Shown piece by piece: positions 7,675 through 14,546 of a stretch of 33,766 bases of DNA. The notes beneath the pieces are model-generated. The model made no database searches. It saw only the letters and a program-made list of their open reading frames with translations, and was not told the DNA's origin. Source of the DNA: an uncultured Desulfovibrio sp. (lineage in GTDB: Bacteria; Desulfobacterota; Desulfovibrionia; Desulfovibrionales; Desulfovibrionaceae); assembly GCA_900541395.1 (NCBI GenBank), contig UQJT01000031.1, positions 1 through 33,766 on the forward strand, written 5' to 3'. How positions within the stretch are numbered: the first letter of the stretch is position 1; every line of letters begins with the position of its first letter. Position numbers and translations under genes: made by a program.

Positions 7675-9096
7675 TTAAAACCGCAACATGCGCGAGGTAT
7701 TGGCCCGAAGGAAGCCCACGTCCGACTTGAGGGACGAGCCCTTGGCGTCGTGACCTTCCAGACGCAAATGATCGAGAAAATCCAGACCGCGTTGCCGCAC
7801 TTCGGCCAAGTCCTTGCCCCAGATGATGGCCAAGGCCAGATTGGGATCGAATTCGGTGGGGATGGAATAGGGCCGTTCGGGAGAAAGCGGCGGCACATGG
7901 GTGTGCAAGGTGAGCCAGGGCTGAGTTTCCCACTCGAATCGTTCGATATCGCCTACCCAGGGGGTAAAACCCGCGGCCGGGTCTTCGGCTATGATGCGGT
8001 ATTCCACGCCCACGCCCTCGAAGCTGATATCCTCCTGGCTGTAACCCAAAGGCTGCCCCAGGCCCACGCGCAACTGCTCGGCGATGAGGTCCACCTGGCC
8101 CCCGCGCACGCGCGCGATGGAGGCCGACACACCGTTCTCCACCTGGATGCGGGTGTTCACTTCCATAAGAAAGGGATGTCCCTCGCGGGTGACGATCCAT
8201 TCCCAAGTGCCCACATTGTCGTAGCCCACCTTGCGGGCCATAGCCAGAGAATGGTTGGTAATGTCCTCCAGCAAAGCGGCCGCGTCAAAGCCGTATTCAA
8301 TGGACGAGGGATCGAAGCCCGGCGCCACTTCCACGCGCTTTTGCAGGCCGGTGGACTGGATGGAGCAGTTGCGGGTGCCGAAGTGCACGGGATGCTTGCC
8401 CGTGCGGTCCGACACGATCTGAACTTCAAGATGGTTGAAGTCGCGAATGCGCTGCTCGATGAGCACGCCCTCGTCCTTGAACTGGCGCATGGCATAGTTG
8501 CGGATGCGGCGGTATACGGAGCGGAACAGATCGATATCGTACACTTCCTCGATGCCCATACCGCCGCCGCCCGCCGAGGCTTTGACCAGCACCAGCGGCC
8601 GGGTCACGCCCTGTTGAAGCTGAAAGTCGAACAGACTGCGGGCCACTTTTTCGGCTTCCATTTCGTCGTAAATAGGGCGGTCCGAACCGGGCACCGTGGG
8701 CACGCCCAGACTGCGGGCCAGACGCTTGGTGTTGATTTTGTCGCCCAGTTCGCGAATGACCCGCCAGGAAGGGCCGATAAAAATGAGACGGCGGTCGCGT
8801 TCCGTCACCCGGCGGGCGAAGCGGAAATCCTCGGCAAAAAAGCCGTAGCCGGGGTGTACCGCCGTGGCTCCGGCCGCGTCGGCCACGCTGAGCAGTTCGT
8901 TGGCGTCATGATAGGAGGAAATACGGTACAGATCGTTTTCCCCGCCCGCCTCGCGGGCCAGGTTCACGTGGCCCGAAGCCGCGTCCTCCGCCGTATACAC
9001 CGCCACGAAGTCCAGGCCCAGCTTGCGGCAGGCCTGCATAATGCGGACGGCAATCTCGCCGCGGTTGGCGATGAGCACCTTGTGCTTTTTTTCCAC
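7675..9096 (-). CDS. accC: Biotin carboxylase subunit, divergent
   Basis: Carboxylates the biotin of the carrier protein using ATP and bicarbonate. The 473 residues show the full ATP-grasp architecture: VLIANRGEIAVRIMQACRKLG, HPGYGFFAED, the glycine loop KASAGGGGMG (172-181), and EVNTRIQVE (312-320), which keeps the metal-binding Glu and Asn and the catalytic Arg. VEYRIIAEDP provides the conserved Arg367. Two motifs depart from the family: the lid sequence MQRRHQK is replaced by IQSTGLQK (one residue longer, His absent), and VEHPVTE is VENGVSA. The start is a GTG with AAGGA 8 bases upstream. It is the first gene of the operon; a 225-bp gap with a hairpin separates it from the carboxyltransferase gene. 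Confidence 0.92.
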   Translation of the reverse strand: MEKKHKVLIANRGEIAVRIMQACRKLGLDFVAVYTAEDAASGHVNLAREAGGENDLYRISSYHDANELLSVADAAGATAVHPGYGFFAEDFRFARRVTERDRRLIFIGPSWRVIRELGDKINTKRLARSLGVPTVPGSDRPIYDEMEAEKVARSLFDFQLQQGVTRPLVLVKASAGGGGMGIEEVYDIDLFRSVYRRIRNYAMRQFKDEGVLIEQRIRDFNHLEVQIVSDRTGKHPVHFGTRNCSIQSTGLQKRVEVAPGFDPSSIEYGFDAAALLEDITNHSLAMARKVGYDNVGTWEWIVTREGHPFLMEVNTRIQVENGVSASIARVRGGQVDLIAEQLRVGLGQPLGYSQEDISFEGVGVEYRIIAEDPAAGFTPWVGDIERFEWETQPWLTLHTHVPPLSPERPYSIPTEFDPNLALAIIWGKDLAEVRQRGLDFLDHLRLEGHDAKGSSLKSDVGFLRANTSRMLRF

Positions 9097-9195
9097 TCGA
9101 TTGTCCTTAGAAACGGGGAGCCCGGCCCGGGGTCGGCTCCGCCCGAAATAATGCGTTCAGGTTGAAAAACGGACGGAAGGCCGAAGCCTTGACCG

Positions 9196-9735
9196 TCACA
9201 AAGGCAAATGGATGGGGGGAAGCGCATCGTCCTCCCGGCCCGCGGGAAGTACTTCTCCGGAACTTGTTTCAGCCCCCGGTCCGGCCTTGCCGCCGCCCGC
9301 CGTTGCGGAAGCGTCGTCCGGCGAAGCCGTTTCCGCCTCGCGTTCCAGCCGCCGCCGGGTGATGTCGCGCTTCTGAACCTCCAGCACCAGCTTGTCCAAC
9401 TTCAATTCCTGATGTCGGGTCAGGTTTTGAAAGGCGCAGGCGCACTCGCCCGGCACGGCGCGCACCACCAGGGATTCCATTCCTTTCAGGAACAGCCGTC
9501 CGGCGATGAGCAGGTCGAGCCGCAGGAGCCGCCCCTTTTCAAAGCGGGGCTCCGGCATGGTGATACATACGCCGCCTGCACTTATATCGTTCACACCAAA
9601 AGAATCAAGCGTTCCTTCCAGCCTCACCGTGAGCCCCGGCGGCACGGCGCGAAAGGCCTGACGGCGTCCCACCCCGGGAGGATCGGCGGGCGGCTCGAAG
9701 CTCAGGGCGCCGACCAGATCGAAATCGTCCATCAT
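9196..9735 (-). CDS. PilZ domain protein (c-di-GMP receptor) coupled to MotB
   Basis: 179 residues. The PilZ domain occupies about 22-125 and has both ligand motifs: RxxxR (Arg25 to Arg29 in RRQAFR) and DxSxxG (Asp50-Ile-Ser52-Ala-Gly-Gly55). A short helix follows the domain (KLDKLVLEVQKRDITRRRLERE), and the last ~45 residues are low-complexity and acidic. Its start overlaps the motB stop by 4 bases (ATGA), so the two are translationally coupled. The position suggests it adjusts the flagellar motor in response to c-di-GMP, as YcgR does in enteric bacteria. YcgR has an extra N-terminal domain that is absent here, so the mechanism may differ. A second Met codon directly follows the first; either could initiate. 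Confidence 0.85.
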   Translation of the reverse strand: MMDDFDLVGALSFEPPADPPGVGRRQAFRAVPPGLTVRLEGTLDSFGVNDISAGGVCITMPEPRFEKGRLLRLDLLIAGRLFLKGMESLVVRAVPGECACAFQNLTRHQELKLDKLVLEVQKRDITRRRLEREAETASPDDASATAGGGKAGPGAETSSGEVLPAGREDDALPPIHLPL

Positions 9736-10478
9736 GGCATGCCTCCCACTTTACGTTCCAGCGTGAATTCCACCCGCCGGTTACGTGCCTGGTTTTCCGG
9801 CGTGTCGTTGGGATACAGAGGATGGAGGTCGCCCATACCCGTAGCCGTCAACCGGACAAAGGGAATGCCCGCGTCCACGAACCAGCGCAGCACGCTGACC
9901 GACCGCAAGGCCGAAAGTTCCCAATTGTCGCGAAAGCGGGCGTCGGGCGGAATGGGGCTGTTGTCCGTATAACCTTTAATATTGATGGTCTGTTCGCGGT
10001 ATTCGCGGAACAAGATCAACAAATCGTTCAGGACGGGCTCGGCTTCAGCGCCCAGGTTCACGCTGCCGGGTTCGAACAACACGCTGTCCGGCACGGTGAG
10101 GGTGATGATGCCCTGGTCGAACACGGCGCTGATTTGCCCCTCCAAACCTTTGGTGGTGATAAAACTGCGGATGGCGTTGTATACCCGCTCCTGGGCCTGC
10201 AGCATTTCCTCGCGGATACGCACGAATTCCTGCAGGGCCTCATTGTCCAGTTTTTCCTTTTGGTCGTTCTGTCCGCCGGAATTGATGGCTGTGGTATCGG
10301 CCCCGCCGAAGGTATCGCGCATGGAGCCGAATACGCTTTCAAACTTGATCGCTTCAATGGAAGACATGGAAAACAGCAGAATAAAAAAAACCAGCAGCAA
10401 GAGGCAGAGATCCGAAAATGTGGCCATCCAACTTTCGTCGACACCGCCGACGTCTTCGTCATCGTCGTCGAGACTCAT
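9732..10478 (-). CDS. motB: MotB/PomB flagellar stator protein
   Basis: Inner-membrane stator subunit that anchors the ion channel of the flagellar motor to peptidoglycan. The 248 residues have an acidic N-terminus, a single membrane helix (about 18-40) starting WMATFSDLCLLLLVFF with the ion-binding Asp23, a coiled-coil-prone linker, and a C-terminal OmpA-like domain. That domain contains NIKGYTDNSPIPP, NWELSALRSVSVLRWF and NQARNRRVEFTLER. The helix sequence and size are closer to PomB than to enteric MotB, so a sodium-driven motor is possible but not shown. The motA stop and motB start overlap (TGATG). Confidence 0.95.
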   Translation of the reverse strand: MSLDDDDEDVGGVDESWMATFSDLCLLLLVFFILLFSMSSIEAIKFESVFGSMRDTFGGADTTAINSGGQNDQKEKLDNEALQEFVRIREEMLQAQERVYNAIRSFITTKGLEGQISAVFDQGIITLTVPDSVLFEPGSVNLGAEAEPVLNDLLILFREYREQTINIKGYTDNSPIPPDARFRDNWELSALRSVSVLRWFVDAGIPFVRLTATGMGDLHPLYPNDTPENQARNRRVEFTLERKVGGMP

Positions 10479-11233
10479 CAGTCATTCGCCTTTCTGTCCT
10501 TGGGCGGCAGGAACGAGGACAGCTTTTCATACACGAAACGGGGATTGTTGTTTTCAAGGATGGACTTCGCCCCCTCGAAAATGATCATCAGATTCATGGC
10601 CTCCTGAGCGCTGCGGGCTTGCAGTTTGGCGCTGAGGGGGTTGAAAATCATATTGGCCAGCAGCGAACCGTAAAAGGTGGTGATAATGGCCACGGCCATA
10701 GCCGGTCCCAGGGTTTTGGGATCATCCAGCTGGGTGAGCATCTGCACCAGACCGATGAGGGTGCCGATCATCCCGAAGGCGGGGCCCAGACCGCCCATGC
10801 GCGACAGCACCGCGATGCTGATGTTGTGGCGGCGCTTCATGGACGAAATTTCCAGCTCCATAGTGCTGGTGATCAGCGAGGCGTCGGCGCTGTCGGCTAT
10901 GAGTTGCAGAGCCTTTTTCAACACCTTGTTGTCGGTCTGGACCCGCTCCAGGGCCAGCAGGCCTTCACGGCGGCTGATTTCAGCCACCTTGACCATAGTG
11001 TCCACCACCTCGGCGGGTTGGGTGCGACGGTTGGTGAATGTTTTGGCGCTGGCCTTGAAAGCCTGGATCACCTCTTCCAAAGGAAAACTGATAAGCGTGG
11101 CCGCAGCCACCCCGCCCAGCACGATCATCATGCTCGCCGTGTCCAGAAAACCGGCGGGGCTCGGCCCTATCAGGATGGAACCGAATACCAGGCCGAAGCC
11201 CAGCACAATGCCGACCAGGGTGCCTATATCCAT
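10478..11233 (-). CDS. motA: MotA/PomA flagellar stator protein
   Basis: Partner of MotB in the stator; it couples ion flow to torque. At 251 residues it has PomA length (enteric MotA is about 295). Four membrane segments are visible: 4-24, 32-50, 147-168 and about 176-200. The cytoplasmic loop between the second and third is charged, and the fourth holds TLGPAMAVAIITTFYGSLLAN. The short periplasmic entry to helix 3 reads SRMGGLGPAFGMIGTLIGLV, which is typical of the family. The GGAGCGGACGGT leader gives a ribosome site directly before the ATG. The operon motA-motB-PilZ is transcribed away from typA. Confidence 0.95.
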   Translation of the reverse strand: MDIGTLVGIVLGFGLVFGSILIGPSPAGFLDTASMMIVLGGVAAATLISFPLEEVIQAFKASAKTFTNRRTQPAEVVDTMVKVAEISRREGLLALERVQTDNKVLKKALQLIADSADASLITSTMELEISSMKRRHNISIAVLSRMGGLGPAFGMIGTLIGLVQMLTQLDDPKTLGPAMAVAIITTFYGSLLANMIFNPLSAKLQARSAQEAMNLMIIFEGAKSILENNNPRFVYEKLSSFLPPKDRKAND

Positions 11234-11350
11234 ACCGTCCGCTCCGTTATTGCCCCCCGGCCTTTCCCAAACGCGCGCCGGGCAAAGTATGATGATAATC
11301 CGCCCAACCGTTGAAGTCCAGTCCCGAGAGCCTTTCCCCCGTCTTGGCGC

Positions 11351-11379
11351 TTGCTCCTCGCCCCTTCGGGCTGTATGGT
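11351..11379 (+). promoter_or_regulatory. Possible sigma-70 promoter upstream of typA
   Basis: TTGCTC (11351-11356), a 17-bp spacer and TATGGT (11374-11379). It is the best spaced pair on the plus strand in the motA-typA gap. Its match to consensus is modest, so this is tentative. Confidence 0.35.
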
Positions 11380-11399
11380 GCGTGCCACGAACCCTTGCG

Positions 11400-11446
11400 A
11401 CGCGGCGGCCCCTGCGGGCGACCGGCCGCCCCGCGTTTGTTTTTTT
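11400..11446 (+). terminator. Terminator-like hairpin in the typA leader
   Basis: ACGCGG-CGGCC (11400-11410) pairs with GGCCGCCCCGCGT (11424-11436), leaving a 2-base bulge, and is followed by TTTGTTTTTTT. It lies between two divergent genes, so no upstream plus-strand gene needs a terminator there. It ends 23 bases before the typA ribosome site, which suggests a leader attenuator rather than a gene-end terminator. Confidence 0.55.
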
Positions 11447-11481
11447 CGCCCGTCGACTCTTTTTAACCGAAGGATATGCTT

Positions 11482-13317
11482 GTGAGTTCCCTTGTCCGTA
11501 ACGAATCCCTGCGCAATATCGCCATCATCGCCCACGTCGACCACGGCAAAACCACGCTGGTAGACGGATTGTTCCGCCAAAGCGGCATGTTCCGCGCCGA
11601 TCAGCGCGTGGACGACCGCATCATGGACAGTATGGAACTGGAGCGCGAACGCGGCATCACCATTGCCGCCAAAAACTGCGCCGTGGCCTGGAACGGGGTG
11701 CGCATCAACATCATCGACACTCCCGGCCACGCCGACTTCGGCGGCGAGGTGGAACGCGCTCTGTCCATGGTGGACGGCGTGATTCTGCTGGTGGATTCGT
11801 CGGAAGGCCCTCTGCCCCAGACCCGCTTTGTGCTGCGTAAAGCTCTGGAGCAGAAACTGCCGGTCATCGCGGTCATCAACAAAATCGACCGTAAGGACGC
11901 CCGCCCCGGCGAAGTGTTGGGCGAACTTTACGATCTGTTCATCGACCTGGACGCCACGGACGAGCAACTGGAATTTCCCGTGCTGTACGCCATCGGCCGC
12001 GAAGCCGTGGCCATGAAGGACCCCGACGACGAACGCAAGGACCTGTCGCCCCTGTTCGAGGCCATTCTCGAACATATTCCGGGTCCGGCCTATGATCCGG
12101 ACGAACCCTTCCACATGCTGGTGGCCGACCTCGACTATTCCGATTACCTGGGTCGTCTGGCCGTGGGCCGCATCCGCAACGGCACGGCCCGCACCAAGGA
12201 CGCCCTGGTATGCATCGGCGAGGACGGCGCGGCCCGCCCCCTCAAGGCCACCCGCATTCAGATTTACCAGGGCAAAAATATGGTGGACGTGGATGAGGCC
12301 CAGCCCGGCGACATCGTGGTCATGGCGGGCATCGACGAGGTCACCATCGGCGACACCATCTGCACCCGGGACGCACCCACGGCCCTGCCCCGCATCCGGG
12401 TGGACGAACCCACCGTGGCCATGCGCTTCGGCATCAATACTTCTCCCCTGGCCGGACGCGAAGGCAAGATCGTCCAGGCCCGCAAAATACGCGAGCGATT
12501 GGATAAGGAGGCGCTGCGCAACGTGTCCATCCGGGTGGAGGACACCGAGGACAGGGATGCTTTTCTGGTCAAGGGGCGGGGCGAATTCCAAATGGCCATC
12601 ATCGTGGAGACCATGCGGCGCGAGGGGTTTGAACTCACCGTGGGCCGCCCCGAGGTGATCGTGAAGGAAGAAAACGGCGAACGGCTGGAGCCCGTCGAAG
12701 AACTGCATGTGGACTGCGATGAGGCGTTCATGGGCGTGGTGACCGAAAAAATGGCCTTCCGCAAGGGGCGCATGCTCAACTGCATCAACCACGGCACCGG
12801 CCGGGTGCGCCTGACCTTTTCCGTGCCCTCGCGCGGTCTTATCGGCTACCGCGACGAATTTTTGACCGACACCAAGGGCACGGGCATCATGAACTCCACC
12901 TTTATCGGCTACGAGCCCTGGCGCGGCGACTTCGTGACCCGCCTCACGGGCTCCCTGGTGGCGGACCGGCCGGGCAACGCCGTGGCCTACGCCCTGTATA
13001 ACCTGGAACCGCGCGGAAACCTGTTCGTGGTGCCCGGCGATCCGGTGTACGAGGGCATGATCGTGGGTGAACACAACCGCGACAACGACATCGACGTCAA
13101 CGCCACCAAGGAAAAGAAGCTGACCAACCTGCGCGCCTCGGGCCACGATGAAAACATCATCCTCACCCCGGTGCGCCCCATGACTCTGGAACACGCCCTG
13201 CACTTTTTGCGCGAAGACGAACTTTTGGAAGTGACGCCGCTGTCCTTCCGCCTGCGCAAGGCCGAACTCTCGGCCCAGAAGCGCTACCAGATGGGCGGCG
13301 GCAGGAAGAGAATTTAA
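11482..13317 (+). CDS. typA: TypA/BipA ribosome-associated GTPase
   Basis: A translational GTPase that binds 70S ribosomes and assists 50S assembly and growth under stress or cold. Visible motifs are G1 AHVDHGKTT, switch-[10 protein letters not shown]3 [12 protein letters not shown] and G4 NKIDR. These are followed by the beta-barrel domain II, the EF-G-like domains III and V, and the BipA-specific C-terminal domain ([39 protein letters not shown]). Length is 611 residues from the GTG at 11482, which has AAGGA 7 bases upstream. The ATG two codons earlier (11476) would be only 1 base from that site, but either is possible. Its leader carries a terminator-like hairpin. Confidence 0.97.
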   Translation: MSSLVRNESLRNIAIIAHVDHGKTTLVDGLFRQSGMFRADQRVDDRIMDSMELERERGITIAAKNCAVAWNGVRINIIDTPGHADFGGEVERALSMVDGVILLVDSSEGPLPQTRFVLRKALEQKLPVIAVINKIDRKDARPGEVLGELYDLFIDLDATDEQLEFPVLYAIGREAVAMKDPDDERKDLSPLFEAILEHIPGPAYDPDEPFHMLVADLDYSDYLGRLAVGRIRNGTARTKDALVCIGEDGAARPLKATRIQIYQGKNMVDVDEAQPGDIVVMAGIDEVTIGDTICTRDAPTALPRIRVDEPTVAMRFGINTSPLAGREGKIVQARKIRERLDKEALRNVSIRVEDTEDRDAFLVKGRGEFQMAIIVETMRREGFELTVGRPEVIVKEENGERLEPVEELHVDCDEAFMGVVTEKMAFRKGRMLNCINHGTGRVRLTFSVPSRGLIGYRDEFLTDTKGTGIMNSTFIGYEPWRGDFVTRLTGSLVADRPGNAVAYALYNLEPRGNLFVVPGDPVYEGMIVGEHNRDNDIDVNATKEKKLTNLRASGHDENIILTPVRPMTLEHALHFLREDELLEVTPLSFRLRKAELSAQKRYQMGGGRKRI

Positions 13318-13344
13318 CAACGAGCATGGAGCTGTCGTAACAAA

Positions 13345-13386
13345 AGCGGAGCTCTCACAGGCCTTGCTGTCTGTGAGAGCTCCGCT
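13345..13386. terminator. Terminator between convergent typA and the Mo hydroxylase operon
   Basis: A perfect 16-bp stem (13345-13360 with 13371-13386) with a 10-base loop. The minus strand continues with a TTTTGTTA run, so it works best for the oxidoreductase operon. It lies 27 bases after typA and could serve that gene too. Confidence 0.75.
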
Positions 13387-13425
13387 TCGCGATCGCGCTC
13401 CGCCTCAAAGATGAACGGAAAAAGG

Positions 13426-14415
13426 TCAGCGGCAGTCCAGCAGACAGTCGGCCAGGGTAGCCTGAGCCATGGGGACCTTGAAATAATTGGACAACAAGGG
13501 CTTGGCCCCGGCCAGGGCGGCCGCGGCGGCAGCCTCGGCGCTTTCCTCGTCCAGAGCACGGCCGACGAGAGCCTCTTCCGCCGCCACGGCGCGCACGGGG
13601 TTGTTATACACCGCATTCAGGCAGACGCGGGCCCCGGCCACCACTCCATTCTCAAAACGCAGCCAGGCCGCGGCGTTGACCAGAGCAAAGTCGATGCTCT
13701 GCCGGAAGGCCACTTTGCGGAAGGCGCTGGTCGCGCCGTCCGTAGCCGCCGTATGGGCGGGCAATTCCAGGGCCAACACGATTTCGTCCCGTTCCAGCAC
13801 GGTGGACTGCTTGCCGTGTTCGGCGCTGAAGAAGTCCTCGGCGGGTATGCGCCGCCGACTGGTGACCACCGTGGCATCCAGGGCCACCAGGGCGGGCGCG
13901 GTATCGCTGGGATTGACCGCGATGCACTTGTTCACCGCCCCGAAAATGGAATGATAGCGGCTGTCGCCCGGCACGGCCAGGCATTTGGAGCCGCCCTTGC
14001 GCACACAGGGAATGCGGCCGCCCAGCTTATCGGGGTAGCGGTAATACCAGCAGCGGTTCTGCTGGCAGATATTGCCGCCCAGGGTACCCATATTGCGCAA
14101 CAAGGGCGAGGCCGTGCGTCTGGCAGCCTCGGCCAGAGCCGGGTACAGGGCGCGGACGCGCTCGGATTCGGCCACCTCGGTCAGGGTGGTCATGGCGCCG
14201 ACGCGCAGTCCGCCCGCGTGTTCCTCCACGCCGCTCAGGCCATCTACCCGCTTCAGGTCCACGACCGCCTCGGGGTATTCCAGCCACAGCCTGTCTTTGA
14301 GGCAGCCCAGCAAATCGGTGCCCCCGGCGCACAGGCAGGCCCCGTCGCCGTATTCCCGCAATGCCAGGACCGCCTCGTCCACCGTGGCGGCCTGGATGTG
14401 ATCGAAACTTTCCAT
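13426..14415 (-). CDS. Mo hydroxylase medium subunit, FAD-binding with extra [4Fe-4S] loop
   Basis: Passes electrons between the iron-sulfur subunit and its acceptor through FAD. The 329 residues have the FAD motifs CAGGTDLL (residues 29-36) and RNMGTLGGNICQ (107-118) and the C-terminal CO-dehydrogenase flavoprotein domain. Between them is an inserted cysteine-rich loop: Cys122 (NRCWYYR), Cys137 (PCVRKGG), Cys145 (KCLAV) and Cys164 (NKCIAV), followed by PSDTAPALVALDA. That insertion marks the 4-hydroxybenzoyl-CoA reductase beta-subunit type, where the loop holds a [4Fe-4S] cluster; xanthine dehydrogenases lack it. GGAG lies about 8 bases before the ATG. It is the last gene of the operon, and a terminator-like hairpin precedes it. 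Confidence 0.88.
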   Translation of the reverse strand: MESFDHIQAATVDEAVLALREYGDGACLCAGGTDLLGCLKDRLWLEYPEAVVDLKRVDGLSGVEEHAGGLRVGAMTTLTEVAESERVRALYPALAEAARRTASPLLRNMGTLGGNICQQNRCWYYRYPDKLGGRIPCVRKGGSKCLAVPGDSRYHSIFGAVNKCIAVNPSDTAPALVALDATVVTSRRRIPAEDFFSAEHGKQSTVLERDEIVLALELPAHTAATDGATSAFRKVAFRQSIDFALVNAAAWLRFENGVVAGARVCLNAVYNNPVRAVAAEEALVGRALDEESAEAAAAAALAGAKPLLSNYFKVPMAQATLADCLLDCR

Positions 14416-14450
14416 ATTCTATTCTCCACAGGGAACATGCTCGGATTGAT

Positions 14451-14502
14451 AAAAAATCGGGGCTCCGCCCCGTGCCCCGGCGGGGGGAATGATTCCCCCC
14501 GC
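14451..14502 (-). terminator. Terminator-like hairpins between large and medium subunit genes
   Basis: On the minus strand, a 23-base palindrome (14502-14480, 11-bp arms with ATT/AAT next to the centre) is followed by CGGGGC-gga-GCCCCG (14472-14458) and then ATTTTTTATC. The stem plus T-run sits inside the operon, 36 bases upstream of the medium-subunit start. The same GGGGCTCCGCCCC core occurs at 7472-7484, without a T-run on the transcribed side. Confidence 0.5.
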
Positions 14503-14546
14503 CCCCCTCATAGGGAGGGAAAGGCATATGTCCCGCTTAAACAACG

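Noticed and set aside
11224..13320. 698-residue minus-strand open frame opposite typA
   Set aside because: High-GC shadow frame; typA on the plus strand has complete GTPase motifs, and the shadow has no family features.
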